DNA of 39,451 bases, taken from the NCBI GenBank assembly GCA_001899855.1, contig MKWR01000035.1, positions 1 through 39,451 on the forward strand, in the 5' to 3' direction. The position numbers and the translations under genes were made by a program. This document shows positions 16,801 to 26,141 of this stretch, piece by piece. Below the pieces are notes generated by a model, which saw nothing but the letters and a program-made list of their open reading frames with translations, was not told the DNA's origin and did not search any database. The DNA is from Lysobacterales bacterium 63-13 (GTDB lineage: Bacteria; Pseudomonadota; Gammaproteobacteria; Xanthomonadales; Rhodanobacteraceae). Positions within the stretch are counted from its first letter, which is position 1. Each line of letters opens with the position of its first letter.

Positions 16801-16959
16801 AGCTTTCATGATGATCTTGACCTGGGTGCTCGATACGTCCGGGAATGCATCGATCGGCAGGTTGCGGAACGCATACCAGCCGAATCCGGCCAGTAATACC
16901 GTGGCCAACAGAATGAACAAGCGCTGCGCGAGCGCGAACTGGATCAGTCGCTGCAGCAT
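13876..16959 (-). CDS. czcA: CzcA-like heavy-metal RND pump
   Basis: A 1027-residue inner-membrane proton/metal antiporter of normal length. ATG 16959 gives the family start MLQRLIQFALAQRLFILL. The helix-4 proton-relay region reads GMLVDAAVVVVENVVEH, and further family marks are FPDVSSTQVKI, FMPTMDEGDI and GFIALLGIAVLNGVVL. The relay lacks the D-F-G of Zn/Co/Cd pumps and the M-I-E-N-x-H-K of Cu/Ag pumps, so a divalent metal is likely but its identity is open. It starts one base after the czcB stop (TAA-C-ATG). With czcB and czcC it spans both membranes. Confidence 0.93.
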   Translation of the reverse strand: MLQRLIQFALAQRLFILLATVLLAGFGWYAFRNLPIDAFPDVSSTQVKIIMKAPGMTPEEIETRISIPIEVEMLGIPRQRMLRSVAKYGLVDVTVDFQDGTDIYWARQQVGERLNGIMADLPNGISGGMAPITTPLGEMFMFTIEAKDMSLDEKRSLLDWVVRPALRSVPGVADVNALGGTVRSFEVIPDPVKLAAVGLSTADLKERIERNNRNDGAGRLGEGDEVLLIRTEGNIRDQDDLRAVVVGSKAGAPIRLADVAEIRLGSTTRYGVVTMDGKAEAVQGLVLGLAGANAREVVNGVTAKIDEIMPSLPKGVELKVFYNRAELVGKAVGTVSKALLEATLIVLVLLGLFLGNVRAAVTVALVLPLAALSTFILMRGAGMSANLMSLGGLAIALGMLVDAAVVVVENVVEHLAHDPTKGKVPRLHIVFRAVREVAVPVTAGILIIITVFLPLMTLQGLEGKFFVPVALTIAFALAGSLVLSLTAIPVISSFLIKNVSQEEPWLPRRLLGLYSPALDWAMARHKVVFIVAGALLVVAGLVYTQVGKTFMPTMDEGDIIVGIEKLPSVSLEETAALDLKIHQALMQNIPEIVGVVARAGSDEIGLDPMGLNQTDTFLVLKPREEWKFANKEALIVKIREVLDQLPGIKYSFTQPIDMRVSEMIIGVRGDIAIKVFGPDLDTLNELATRIEGIMKTVPGNQDVYTVQNDGVQYLRVIVDRLAAGRFGLSVEEVQDALRIQIEGQRAGTVIEGNRRVPILIRGPDRVRLSPAEFSALQIATPDGGNVPLESVAELKRESGPVKIDREMGSRYSVVIANVTGRDLVGFVEEAKQKIASAVTLPIGYRITWGGQFENQQRAAARLTLVVPLSIGLIFLILFSTFGSVRQSLLVLSNIPFALVGGIVALWVTGEYLSVPASVGFIALLGIAVLNGVVLVSYFNQLHAEGYDLLTCVTQGAKRRLRPVMMTASITAFGLVPLLFATGPGSEIQRPLAIVVIGGLVTATALTLILLPILYLRFAHAKSEARHV

Positions 16960-16960
16960 G

Positions 16961-18073
16961 TTATTCGCCTCCGCTCTCGCCAAGCCAGGCGGCCTTGAGC
17001 GCAATCACGCTGGTGATGGCGACTTCATCATCCGCCTCGAGAGGACCGCTGAAGGTGACGGTCTGACCGGCGCTGCTCACAACCGTCACCGCCTTGGCTG
17101 TGAAGCCGTCGCCGCTGCGCACGAACACATAGTCTTCCTTGCCCTGTCGCACCACCGCGCCTATCGGCACCGTCCAAGCAGCCGCAGTCACCGCGTTGGG
17201 CACCAGTGCTTGCACGAACTCCCCGGGGCGCAATTGATCGGCACCCTCGATCACATCGGCACGCAGGGTCACCGTCTGGCCCGCGCTGACGGTGGAACCC
17301 ACGCTGAGTGGCACCGCAACAACGGCACGCTCAGGCACGGTGATTTTCCGCGTCGTCGCCCCACTCGATGCCCGCGACGCGGGTACCTGTATATCGAGCC
17401 ACAAGTGCCCGAGCGTCGCCATATGCAACAAGGGCTCGGCGCGATTAATGCGCTCGCCGGGTTTGATCTGTATCGACAGCACCGTTGCAGTTGTCTGCGC
17501 GAGCAGGGTCAGCCCATCCTGCAAGCTGCCACCGCTCGCGATGCGGTTGATGCTGTCAATGTCGAGGCCTGCCAGTCGCAAGGCGGCGCGTGTTTGTCGA
17601 TCGCGGGCCCCACCACTGTTCGCCGCCGCTTCTGCTTCAAGCACGCGGCGCCTTGGAATGATGCCTTCGGCGAAGAGTTCGCGCTCGCGCTTCAGTGTCT
17701 GTTGAGCGAGCCGGCTGGCGCTCGCTGCCTCCATCAGTTGCAGTTGCAGCTCGCCAAACTCGGGGCTGGCCAATCGCAACAGCGGATCGCCCGCACGCAC
17801 GGTCTGGTTCTCGCCGACCAGGATCCTGTCCACCATGCCGGCAACCGGCGCGCTGACTACCTGTTCGTTTTGTGGGGGCAACACCACCCGCGCCGGATAG
17901 GTCATGCCACCCGGTAGCGTGTTGCTGTCCAAACGCTGCACCGTGATGTCCAGTGACTTCATCTGGGCGGCCGACACTTTGAAGCTATCGGCGGCGTAGG
18001 CCACCGGCAGGGCGAGCAACAGTGCAGAGCAAAGTACTGTCTTGGAGAGGACAGTTCCAAAAAGGCGATTCAT
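16961..18073 (-). CDS. czcB: CzcB-like periplasmic adaptor of the RND pump
   Basis: A 370-residue membrane fusion protein from ATG 18073 with a signal peptide ending in LPVAYAADS. It has the usual lipoyl halves (VSAPVAGMVDRILVGENQ and VLSIQIKPGERINR), a helical hairpin (residues 130-190) and a C-terminal beta-barrel region. It links CzcA to CzcC. No His-rich N-terminal metal-binding segment is present, unlike Cupriavidus CzcB. It is the first gene of the leftward operon. The same frame stays open well upstream of 18073 but that part has no signal or family match. Confidence 0.88.
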   Translation of the reverse strand: MNRLFGTVLSKTVLCSALLLALPVAYAADSFKVSAAQMKSLDITVQRLDSNTLPGGMTYPARVVLPPQNEQVVSAPVAGMVDRILVGENQTVRAGDPLLRLASPEFGELQLQLMEAASASRLAQQTLKRERELFAEGIIPRRRVLEAEAAANSGGARDRQTRAALRLAGLDIDSINRIASGGSLQDGLTLLAQTTATVLSIQIKPGERINRAEPLLHMATLGHLWLDIQVPASRASSGATTRKITVPERAVVAVPLSVGSTVSAGQTVTLRADVIEGADQLRPGEFVQALVPNAVTAAAWTVPIGAVVRQGKEDYVFVRSGDGFTAKAVTVVSSAGQTVTFSGPLEADDEVAITSVIALKAAWLGESGGE

Positions 18074-18572
18074 GAGTGTAAAACTCCGAGATTGCAAAAG
18101 AAATATATATGAACGAGGCGCTGCATCGAGCGGAGCCACGGCTTCGCCCAGCGACTGCGGATGCAGGTGCGCGATCAGGGCAAATCGAGGCGTGGCCGTG
18201 GGCAGAACGCCAGCGACGTACTCGCAGGCCAACCCATGTACAGCGAGGTCCCGTCGTGCGTTTTTAGTTGGATTGGACGTCAGCTCATACGCAGTCGGGA
18301 TGGCCTTTGCTGGCGATGTTCCTGCAGCAGGTAGCCAGACGATGGTTGAGCTGTTCGCTGAGTTGGGCGTAGGCGCACGTGCCAGCAAGTGATCTCGCCA
18401 ACAAGCCACGCACGCAGAAGCACACAACGATTGCATGGCGCGCCTGAAAGAGACGGCACCACGCGCCCCGGCAAATGCCAAGGCGAGAAACCTAAGCGGA
18501 AACAGACCTCACCTCCAGATCGAGACCAACGCAGAAGCAAGCCACCCTGAAACAGGCAGCGCTACGACGGCA
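18074..18572. other. Long gap upstream of czcB with no supported gene
   Basis: About 500 bases lie between the czcB start and the end of the small secreted protein gene. Open frames exist on both strands but show no signal peptide, ribosome site or recognisable family. It probably holds the czcB promoter or an extended leader. It could also hold a decayed gene. Confidence 0.5.
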
Positions 18573-18944
18573 TCAGGCGATCGGAGGTCGGAAAAGTGAG
18601 GCGAGCTGCGGGGGCCTCGTCGAGGGAAAATCCACCACAGGCAATTTGGAAGCGGCGGGTACTACCGGCGAAGAAACCCACGCCGTCCAGATGTTGGCCG
18701 AAGAACCCGTATCAACCTGGTGCATCAGCCCATGGGCACCCGTAAAGTGATCGGGATCAGGAGTTGGGGCGCGGTTGTCAGGTTGGTCATGGCCATGATC
18801 GTTGGCACCAGCCAGCGTCGCATGCTCGACATCATGCAGCGTGCTCAACTGGTTGAGCATCGGCCGGACCATCACTCCCAGCATCAACAGCACCAGAAAA
18901 CTGGTGCGCACGGTTGATCGCAGAAGTGAGGAAATGCGGGGCAT
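18573..18944 (-). CDS. Small His-rich secreted protein upstream of czc (CzcI-like)
   Basis: A 123-residue protein from ATG 18944. An N-terminal hydrophobic segment (TSFLVLLMLGVMVRPML) is followed by STLHDVEHATLAGANDHGHDQ, rich in His and Asp, and later PDPDHFTGAHGLMHQ. The C-terminus ends LASLFRPPIA. It resembles CzcI-type proteins that precede czc genes; assignment is by layout and composition. A TTG at 18992 and an ATG at 18968 are other possible starts; the TTG has an AGGAGG site but lies inside a hairpin. The gap to czcB is about 500 bases. Confidence 0.6.
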   Translation of the reverse strand: MPRISSLLRSTVRTSFLVLLMLGVMVRPMLNQLSTLHDVEHATLAGANDHGHDQPDNRAPTPDPDHFTGAHGLMHQVDTGSSANIWTAWVSSPVVPAASKLPVVDFPSTRPPQLASLFRPPIA

Positions 18945-18949
18945 CCAAA

Positions 18950-19030
18950 TAGAGTACGACACGAGCATGACGTCCACAACCGTAATGCGCAAAGCCCCTC
19001 CTTTGCGGAGGCGGCTACTCCCCAGTGACG
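18950..19030 (-). promoter_or_regulatory. Leader with partial yybP-ykoY (manganese riboswitch) likeness
   Basis: On the minus strand the leader has GGGGAGTAGCC (19023 down to 19013), the signature 5' block of the yybP-ykoY riboswitch. A hairpin follows (CCTCC at 18997-19001, GGAGG at 19007-19011, closed by GCC/GGC). The usual GTCAACATACTCG block is not found; a shorter GTCATGCTCG is present further on. It may be a degenerate copy or chance. It lies just upstream of the small His-rich protein gene. Confidence 0.3.
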
Positions 19031-19120
19031 GGGGTCAAAATAGCAATGTAGGATCCTCGTGTCGACGCCCCGGGGGGCGACACAAGTTCGCGCGCGTTGA
19101 ACTGACACAATGTTTGGCGC

Positions 19121-19144
19121 GTCAATTTTGACTTTCATTGAAAG
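19121..19144. promoter_or_regulatory. Two adjoining inverted repeats in the czc/cus divergent region
   Basis: GTCAA-TT-TTGAC (19121-19132) touches CTTTCATTGAAAG (19132-19144). TTGACT in the middle could also serve as a -35 box for the rightward operon. They lie between the leftward His-rich gene and the rightward cus operon, so they may be operators. The regulator is not known and none is encoded nearby. Confidence 0.4.
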
Positions 19145-19321
19145 GAATTTGCGGGAATGGCTTTCTTCTCTCACTGACCGCACCCGCATTCGCGACTGCC
19201 AGACGAAGCCTTCGATGAACCTGTGCGTACTAATGCGGTCACATATGGGCGACTACTCTGCCGGAACCTTCATGTCATTCGCTAAAATGCCGATCAGATC
19301 TGGAAGCCCGAAATCGCTGTG

Positions 19322-19702
19322 ATGACCCGCAGAGGCCATCGACGCTTGCGAGTAGCCATTGTGGTGACGATCTGTCTGTTGATCCAGCAGATTACCCTGG
19401 CCGCCTATGCCTGCACGATGACGATGGCCCCGATCGCTTCCGTCGCCATGACCGAGAACTGTGCGGCCATGGAGAATCAACGGAACCATCCGCCAACGGC
19501 GCTGTGCCAGAAGCACTGCTCGCCTGACCCGACCTCCGAGATCCACCAAAGCCTTCCGAGCGTGCCGGCGCTGGCATTGCCGCCGGTGACATTTGGCCCC
19601 GTGATCTCTCGAATCTCCACCGGTGAGTCTTTCGCGCCGGACAGCTCACTTGCCCGGTCGCATCCGCCGCCGCGCCTGCGCTACTGCCGCCTGCTGATCT
19701 AG
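19322..19702 (+). CDS. Small secreted Cys/His protein at the head of the cus operon (CopL-like)
   Basis: A 126-residue protein with an N-terminal hydrophobic segment (LRVAIVVTICLLIQQITLAA) and a mature part with YACTMTMAP, MTENCAAMEN and LCQKHCSPDP. Met, Cys and His residues suggest copper binding. It shares the C-x2-H-C motif and the C-terminal LLI with the protein at 1792-2187. The ATG at 19322 follows a possible GTG at 19319; no clear ribosome site. It precedes cusC by 78 bases on the same strand and is probably in the same operon. Confidence 0.6.
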   Translation: MTRRGHRRLRVAIVVTICLLIQQITLAAYACTMTMAPIASVAMTENCAAMENQRNHPPTALCQKHCSPDPTSEIHQSLPSVPALALPPVTFGPVISRISTGESFAPDSSLARSHPPPRLRYCRLLI

Positions 19703-19780
19703 ATCTCCGTCCCGTACCTGCCATTCGTCGCACCGCTTCTGCGATAGCGATGCTCTTGCGCTTGTGTGTTCGGAGTTCCC

Positions 19781-21127
19781 ATGAATGTTTTAAAGCTGAG
19801 TGCGTGTGTGCCCGTTTTGGTACGCACGCAATGCCCGTCCCTTATTCTTCGCATCGCCGCCCTGGTGATGGTGATCGTGGCCCCGTTTTCCCGCACGATG
19901 GCGGCTGACAACGCACTTACGATCAACGAAGCCGTCCGGCTCGCCGCTGAACGTGCTCCGATGCTCCTTGCGAGGCAGTCCTCTCGCGTCGCTGCCTCGG
20001 AAGACTTGGTGCGTTCCGATGCCTTGCCGGATCCAACGCTCACCTTAGGCGTGCAGAACCTGCCCATTGGTGGGCAGGACGCGTTTACCGTTTCACGCGA
20101 TCGAATGACGATGCGGCGGATCGGTCTTTCGCAAGCGTTGCCTTCCCGTAGCAAACGCGATGCGAGACGCGAATTCGCACACGCTCGGCTTGAACAAGCG
20201 GACGCCGAGGCGCTGGCCACTGCACTGGATATCAAGCGCGCCACGGCGAGAGCGTGGGTACATCGGTGGGCGGCGGAAAAGGAGCGAGATCTACTCGGCG
20301 AGCTTCGTGAACAAGCAGGACTATCGGTTCAGGCGACGCAGGCGCGATTGCGCGGCGGCAGCGGTTCCGCCAGCGATGCATTGGCTGCGCGCAGCGCTGA
20401 ACTGGAGCTGCAGAACCGGATCGACGAAGCCGATGTCCGCATCGAGCAGGCTCACGCCGGCCTGGAGCGCTGGTTGGGCGAGCTGCCAGAAAGGGCCCTG
20501 GCGCCGCCTCCGGATTTTTCCCGCGCCCCTTTCCAGGAAGCCGAGTTGCTGGCCGATCTGGATCGTCAAGGCCCGCTGCTGAGCTGGGATGCCCGGGAAG
20601 CTGCCGCCGCCGCCGCAGTGGCCCTGGCTCGCGCCGAGAAGCGGCCCGACTGGAGTGTCAGCGCCGGCGTGGCGCGCCGCGGCGCTGGCGCATCGAATGT
20701 GATCTGGCTGGAAGTCGGAGTGGGACTGCCGCTGTTCTCCGGCAACCGTCAGGATCGCGGTGTCAGCGCACGCACGGCGGATCTCGATGCCATCCGCGCG
20801 ACACGCGAGGATGCCCGTCGCATGCAAGCCGAATCCATACGCAAGGATTTTGCGCTTTGGGAAGGCTTGATTCGCCAAGAGGTTCGCTTGCGCGACACGT
20901 TGCTGCCGTTGTCCCGCGATCGCAGTCGCACCGCACTGGCCGCCTACGCCGGTGGTGCCTCACTGCAGGACTGGCTGGATGCGCGACGCGACGAGATCGA
21001 CACCCGCATTGACTATGCCGAGGTCCTCGCTCGATGGGGTCAAGCCTGGGTCGAACTGGCCTATCTGCTGCCGGATACCGATGTGGATTCGGCGCACTCC
21101 CCAATCACCCAGGAGTCGACACGATGA
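19781..21127 (+). CDS. cusC: CusC-like TolC-family outer-membrane efflux protein
   Basis: A 448-residue protein from ATG 19781, which has GGAG six bases upstream. A signal region ends near FSRTMAADN. TolC-like repeats are seen: ERAPMLLARQSSRVAASE, DALPDPTLTLGVQNLP and, in the second half, EKRPDWSVSAGVARRG and VGVGLPLFSGNRQDRG. It forms the outer-membrane channel of the CusCBA pump. The stop overlaps the cusB start (ATGA). It is closer to Cus- or Czc-type heavy-metal channels than to drug-efflux TolC. Confidence 0.85.
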   Translation: MNVLKLSACVPVLVRTQCPSLILRIAALVMVIVAPFSRTMAADNALTINEAVRLAAERAPMLLARQSSRVAASEDLVRSDALPDPTLTLGVQNLPIGGQDAFTVSRDRMTMRRIGLSQALPSRSKRDARREFAHARLEQADAEALATALDIKRATARAWVHRWAAEKERDLLGELREQAGLSVQATQARLRGGSGSASDALAARSAELELQNRIDEADVRIEQAHAGLERWLGELPERALAPPPDFSRAPFQEAELLADLDRQGPLLSWDAREAAAAAAVALARAEKRPDWSVSAGVARRGAGASNVIWLEVGVGLPLFSGNRQDRGVSARTADLDAIRATREDARRMQAESIRKDFALWEGLIRQEVRLRDTLLPLSRDRSRTALAAYAGGASLQDWLDARRDEIDTRIDYAEVLARWGQAWVELAYLLPDTDVDSAHSPITQESTR

Positions 21128-22650
21128 ACCGTTCACTCAAGCGTCCTGCCCTCTGGGTCAGTGCCATTCTGGTCATTCTGACGTTGCTCGAAGGGGCCAA
21201 CTACTGGTTCGGGTTTCGACGGGCTGCCGACATGGATTCCGGCACGAGCGGCGAAAAGACCGTTCTGTATTGGTACGACCCGATGGTTCCCGACAAGCAC
21301 TTCGAGAAATCCGGGAAGTCGCCCTTCATGGACATGCAACTCGTGCCCAAATACGCGCAAACCACTGCCGCCGCCAAGGCCGAACCGATGTACTGGTACG
21401 ACCCGATGATCCCCGACAAGCATTTTGACAAGCCCGGCAAATCACCCTTCATGGACATGCAGTTGGTGCCCAAATATCCCGATGGAGCGGGTGACGATGG
21501 CGGGTCGATTCGGATAAGTCCCGCCACCTTGCAAAATCTTGGCGTGCGAACCAGCCAGGTTGAATCGGGCACCTTATCGGCCGCGGCGCACGTTCCCGGC
21601 AGCGTTGCCTGGGACCAACGATCGGCCTTCGAGATCAACGCACGCGTCGATGGTGTGGTCGATATCCTTGGCATTCGAGCGCCCTATGAAACCGTGCGCA
21701 AAGGCCAGGCGCTGGCCGAGCTGATTGCACCGGAATGGAGCGCGGCTGCGCAGGAATATCTCGAACTTGGGCGCGCCGAATCTGCCGATGCCCGTGCGTT
21801 GCGAAGCGCCGCACGCCATCGGCTGCTGGTACTGGGCATGGACGAGGGGCAGATCCGCCATTTGCGTGGAGGAAATCCTCGCGTGGTAGTGCGTGCGCCA
21901 GCCGATGGTGTCGTAAGCTCGTTACAGGTGCGCCAAGGTCAGCGGGTTCAGGCAGGCATGCCATTGATGACGATCCATGGGCTCGATACGGTCTGGGTCG
22001 AGGCGGCCATCCCGCAAGCCCAGGCGGCCGGTATCGTGCCGGGCACAGAGGTTATCGCTGAGGTTAGCGCGTTCCCTGGCGAATCGTTCCGGGGTTCGGT
22101 CGAGTCCTTGCTTCCCGATCTTGATGCGGGCACGCGAACCCAGATGGCGCGCATCGTCCTCGACAATCCCGGACACCGGCTCGCACCGGGCATGTTTGCG
22201 GACTTGCAGTTCGCAAGCGACACGCGTGATTCCCATCTCTTGATTCCTGACGGCGCTTTGATCGCTACCGGCACCGATGCGCGCGTGATTGTGGTCGTGG
22301 ACGATGGAACGTTCCGTCCCGTGCGTGTGATCGCAGGCCACTCCGCCGCCGGCAAGACGGAAATCCTCAAGGGACTGAACGTCGGTGATCGCGTGGTCGT
22401 CTCGGGACAGTTTCTGATCGACTCGGAGGCAAGCCTGTCCGGCGCGCTGGACCGCTTGTCCACACCCGACGGAGACATGGGAGGCAGCGGCAACGCCGAC
22501 GACGGCGGCATGCCCGGCATGGACATGCCGGCACCACAACAACCGCCGGCGATGGACGCGGACATGCGCAATGACGCCGACGCCATGAAGGACATGGCTG
22601 CTGATCGGAACATGCCTGGGACGTCGCAATCACAGGAGCACCCACGATGA
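21124..22650 (+). CDS. cusB: CusB-like periplasmic adaptor with two metal-binding domains
   Basis: A 508-residue membrane fusion protein. After an N-terminal membrane anchor (residues 10-25) come two tandem heavy-metal-binding domains: residues 49-77 ([12 protein letters not shown] ... [13 protein letters not shown]) and 90-118 with nearly the same sequence. Adaptor domains follow, with lipoyl halves near [15 protein letters not shown] and [14 protein letters not shown]. The tail near 455-508 is Met- and Asp-rich ([11 protein letters not shown]). CusB moves Cu(I)/Ag(I) from the periplasm to CusA through Met residues. Usual CusB proteins carry one or no such domain. The gene overlaps both neighbours by four bases. 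Confidence 0.9.
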   Translation: MNRSLKRPALWVSAILVILTLLEGANYWFGFRRAADMDSGTSGEKTVLYWYDPMVPDKHFEKSGKSPFMDMQLVPKYAQTTAAAKAEPMYWYDPMIPDKHFDKPGKSPFMDMQLVPKYPDGAGDDGGSIRISPATLQNLGVRTSQVESGTLSAAAHVPGSVAWDQRSAFEINARVDGVVDILGIRAPYETVRKGQALAELIAPEWSAAAQEYLELGRAESADARALRSAARHRLLVLGMDEGQIRHLRGGNPRVVVRAPADGVVSSLQVRQGQRVQAGMPLMTIHGLDTVWVEAAIPQAQAAGIVPGTEVIAEVSAFPGESFRGSVESLLPDLDAGTRTQMARIVLDNPGHRLAPGMFADLQFASDTRDSHLLIPDGALIATGTDARVIVVVDDGTFRPVRVIAGHSAAGKTEILKGLNVGDRVVVSGQFLIDSEASLSGALDRLSTPDGDMGGSGNADDGGMPGMDMPAPQQPPAMDADMRNDADAMKDMAADRNMPGTSQSQEHPR

Positions 22651-25600
22651 TTGCGCGCATCATCCACTGGTCGATCGGCAATCGTTTCCTCGTCTTGCTG
22701 GCTGCCGCCGCCCTGGCCGTCGCTGGCGTCCTTGCCATCGAACGTACGCCCCTGGATGCACTGCCGGATCTGTCGGACACCCAGGTGATCCTGCGCACCA
22801 GTTGGCCCGGACAAGCGCCGCAGATCGTCGAGGATCAGGTCACCTATCCGCTGGCGACCACCATGATGTCGGTACCGGGAGCGACCACGGTGCGCGCCTT
22901 CTCGTTCTTCGGCGATTCGTACGTCTACGTGTTGTTCGCCGATGGCACCGATCCCTACTGGGCGCGCTCACGCGTGCTCGAATATCTGAGCCAGGTCCGC
23001 GACAAGCTGCCCGAGGGCGTGAGCCCCACGCTCGGACCGGATGCCACGGGCGTCGGCTGGATCTACGAATATGCCTTGGTCGATCGCAGCGGCCAACATG
23101 ATCTCGGTGAACTGCGTGGCTTGCAGGACTGGTTCCTGCGCTATCGGCTCAAGACCGTTCCTGACGTCGCCGAAGTCGCCAGCATCGGCGGCATGGTGCG
23201 GGCCTGGCAAGTCGTCGTCGATCCGCAGGCGCTCGCGGCGCGAGGACTGACAGTTCAGCAGGTCAAGACCGCGATCCGCGACGCCAATGGAGCCAGCGGG
23301 GGTTCGGTGATCGAGCAAGGCGAGGCCGAACTGATGGTGCGCAGTGTGGGCTACCTGGCCTCACAAGTGGAATTTGAGAGCATCCCCCTGCAGACCGGAA
23401 GAGACGGAGTGCCGGTGTTGTTGCGCGATGTCGCCCAGATTCGGCGCGGACCGACACTGCGGCGCGGGATTTCCGAGCTTGACGGTCAGGGCGAAGTCGC
23501 CGGCGGCGTCGTCATCTTGCGCTCGGGCAAGAACGCACTCACAGCGATCGATGCGGTCAAGGCGCGCCTGCAGGAGCTCAAAGCCAGTTTGCCTGAGGGC
23601 GTCGAGATCGTTCCGACCTACGACCGATCGGTCCTGATCCGCGCCGCGGTCGACAACCTGTCGCACAAGCTGATCGAGGAATTCCTGGTTGTGGCCTTGG
23701 TCTGCGCGCTGTTCCTCTGGCACCTGCGTTCATCGCTGGTCGCGGTGATCACATTGCCGCTCGGCGTGCTGGCCGCGTTCATCGTCATGCAATGGCAAGG
23801 CGTGAGTGCCAACCTGATGTCTCTGGGCGGCATCGCGATCGCCATCGGCGCGATGGTCGATGCGGCCGTGGTGATGATCGAGAACACGCACAAGCACATC
23901 GAGGCCTGGCAGTTGGCCCATGAAGATCGCGATGAGCCCAGCGCATCGGAACGCTGGGGCCTTGTTGGTGCGGCGGTGGCTGAAGTGGGCCCAGCCCTCT
24001 TTGTCAGCCTGCTCGTGATCACGCTTTCGTTCCTGCCGGTGTTTGCATTGGGTGCGCAGGAGGGACGGCTGTTCAAGCCCTTGGCCTACACCAAGACCTA
24101 CGCCATGGCTGCCGCCGCGGGGCTGTCGATCACCTTGATCCCGGTTTTGATGGGTTATCTGGTGCGTGGCCGCATTCGGTCCGAGCACGCCAATCCGGTC
24201 AATCGTGCGTTGACCGCGGTGTATCGGCCTGCACTAGGCTGGGTCTTGAAAGCACCAAAAATGGTGCTGTTGGCCGCCGGGATCGTGCTGGTTTCGGCGG
24301 TGTTGCCATGGAGCCGCTTGGGCAGTGAATTCATGCCGCCGTTGAATGAAGGGACGCTCCTGTACATGCCCACCGCGCTGCCCAGTCTCTCTGCAGGCAA
24401 GGCTTCCCAGCTTCTGCAACTGACCGACCGGATGCTCAAGACCGTACCCGAAGTCGAGCATGTCTTCGGCAAGGCTGGGCGCGCCGATTCGGCCACCGAT
24501 CCCGCACCCTTGACCATGTTCGAAACCACGATCACTTTCAAACCAAAGGCGCAGTGGCGTGCCGGGATGACGATCGAAAAGCTCAAAGGTGAGCTTGATG
24601 CCGCTGTGAGGGTGCCCGGTCTGACCAATCTGTTTGTCTACCCGATCCGCAACCGCATCGACATGCTCGCGACCGGCATCAAGAGTCCAATCGGCATCAA
24701 GGTACTGGGTCCGGATACCCGCCGACTGGAGCAATTGGCATCGCAGATCGAAGCGGTGGCCAAGGCGGTCCCCGGGGTGAGTTCGGTGATCTCGGATCGC
24801 GCTGCAGGGGGACGATACGTCGATATCACCGTGCGGCGAGACGCTGCGGCCCGATATGGCCTGACACAGGCCGCCGTGCAGTCCTTGCTGGCCATGACCG
24901 TAGGCGGGGCACCGATCGACCAGACGGTCGAGGGCCTTGAGCGCTACCCGATTGTGTTGCGTTATCCACGAATCCAACGCGATTCACTGTCTGCGCTTCG
25001 CGAGATGCCGATCGTCACCGCCAATGGCAGCCAGATCACCCTTGGGCAGGTAGCGGATATCGGTCTCAGCGGAGGTCCGCCGATGCTTAAGAGCGAAAAC
25101 GGGCAGCTGGCGACGTATGTCTACGTCGATACGTCGAACTCCGATCTTGTCGCACAAGTCGAAGCGATCCGGCAGGCGGTGGCTGCAAAACTTGACCTGC
25201 CCGCTGGCTACACGTTGGCCTGGTCGGGCCAGTTCGAGTATCTGCAACATGCCTTGGAGCGATTGCGCCTTGTGGTGCCGGCAACGCTTGGCATCGTTTT
25301 CCTGCTGATTTATCTGGTGTTCCGCCGGGTCGACGATGCATTGATCATCATGCTCAGCCTCCCGCTTGCGCTGGTGGGCGGGCTTTGGCTGATCTGGCTG
25401 CTCGGGCATTCGATCTCGGTGGCGACCCTGATCGGATTTATCGCGCTTGCCGGCGTGGCAGCGGAATTCGGCATCATCATGCTGCTGTACTTGTGGCACG
25501 CGTGGGAAAGACAACTCGCGATAAACCCCGCTGCGGGCGATGCAGAACTCGATATCGCAATTCGCGAAGGTGCTCTCCAGCGTGTGCGGCCCAAAGCCAT

Positions 25601-25811
25601 GACGATCGCTGTCATCCTGGCAGGCCTGCTTCCAATCATGATCGGGACCGGAGCAGGCTCGGAAGTCATGCAGCGCATTGCCGCACCCATGGTCGGTGGC
25701 ATGATCACGGCTCCCCTGTTGTCGATGCTCGTTATTCCAGCGGCGTTCCGGCTATCGCGCCGCCGCGACCTTGCGCGACGTGCCCAACACAATTTGAAAG
25801 CCATGACATGA
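22647..25811 (+). CDS. cusA: CusA-like Cu/Ag RND efflux pump
   Basis: A 1054-residue inner-membrane proton antiporter. The relay motif [19 protein letters not shown] is the monovalent-metal (Cu/Ag) type. Met residues that form the CusA metal site can be placed: [19 protein letters not shown] and [12 protein letters not shown]. FPLxx-like [15 protein letters not shown] and a C-terminal [16 protein letters not shown] are family marks. It begins inside the cusB stop (ATGA), so the two are translationally coupled. Substrate Cu(I)/Ag(I) is inferred from these motifs. Confidence 0.94.
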   Translation: MIARIIHWSIGNRFLVLLAAAALAVAGVLAIERTPLDALPDLSDTQVILRTSWPGQAPQIVEDQVTYPLATTMMSVPGATTVRAFSFFGDSYVYVLFADGTDPYWARSRVLEYLSQVRDKLPEGVSPTLGPDATGVGWIYEYALVDRSGQHDLGELRGLQDWFLRYRLKTVPDVAEVASIGGMVRAWQVVVDPQALAARGLTVQQVKTAIRDANGASGGSVIEQGEAELMVRSVGYLASQVEFESIPLQTGRDGVPVLLRDVAQIRRGPTLRRGISELDGQGEVAGGVVILRSGKNALTAIDAVKARLQELKASLPEGVEIVPTYDRSVLIRAAVDNLSHKLIEEFLVVALVCALFLWHLRSSLVAVITLPLGVLAAFIVMQWQGVSANLMSLGGIAIAIGAMVDAAVVMIENTHKHIEAWQLAHEDRDEPSASERWGLVGAAVAEVGPALFVSLLVITLSFLPVFALGAQEGRLFKPLAYTKTYAMAAAAGLSITLIPVLMGYLVRGRIRSEHANPVNRALTAVYRPALGWVLKAPKMVLLAAGIVLVSAVLPWSRLGSEFMPPLNEGTLLYMPTALPSLSAGKASQLLQLTDRMLKTVPEVEHVFGKAGRADSATDPAPLTMFETTITFKPKAQWRAGMTIEKLKGELDAAVRVPGLTNLFVYPIRNRIDMLATGIKSPIGIKVLGPDTRRLEQLASQIEAVAKAVPGVSSVISDRAAGGRYVDITVRRDAAARYGLTQAAVQSLLAMTVGGAPIDQTVEGLERYPIVLRYPRIQRDSLSALREMPIVTANGSQITLGQVADIGLSGGPPMLKSENGQLATYVYVDTSNSDLVAQVEAIRQAVAAKLDLPAGYTLAWSGQFEYLQHALERLRLVVPATLGIVFLLIYLVFRRVDDALIIMLSLPLALVGGLWLIWLLGHSISVATLIGFIALAGVAAEFGIIMLLYLWHAWERQLAINPAAGDAELDIAIREGALQRVRPKAMTIAVILAGLLPIMIGTGAGSEVMQRIAAPMVGGMITAPLLSMLVIPAAFRLSRRRDLARRAQHNLKAMT

Positions 25812-26141
25812 GCAAGATCGGACTTCTTCTTCCAAAGGAGTGCTGGCACATCGGCAGGACGAAAATTCGTTGCCAAACGTGAAGGACCCACTGCGGTGGT
25901 GGTGTGGATCGGTGGTGTTGGACTCCAGAACCAGGGGGTCAATGCCGCCGATCCGACCGACAGCGCATGTTTTCGAGATGCCGACAGGTTCTCTGGCGAT
26001 GGTCATACGAAGTGTTCTTTGAGTGGCTAGGTCAGCCGTGGTGCGTTTCTCACCTAAAACGCACACTACTAGAGATCCTCATCGCAAAAGTTCAATACCA
26101 AAACTTAGGAGCAGTCACTCGTTTCTCCGAACCACGCCACC
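25812..26141. other. Junction after cusA without a supported gene; contains a 10-bp hairpin
   Basis: This stretch separates the rightward metal operon from the leftward accessory region. Open frames here have no ribosome site or known family. An inverted repeat (GGATCGGTGG at 25906-25915 with its complement at 25945-25954, one G-T pair) encloses 29 bases and could end the cus transcript. No tRNA or attachment site was found. Confidence 0.5.

Noticed and set aside
18042-18392. A 116-codon rightward frame ahead of czcB
   Set aside because: It runs across the czcB start on the other strand, has no ribosome site, and has no recognisable sequence.
25906-25954. A tRNA-like or attachment-site hairpin after cusA
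   Set aside because: No acceptor stem, T-loop GTTC or CCA end could be found, so only a hairpin is claimed.
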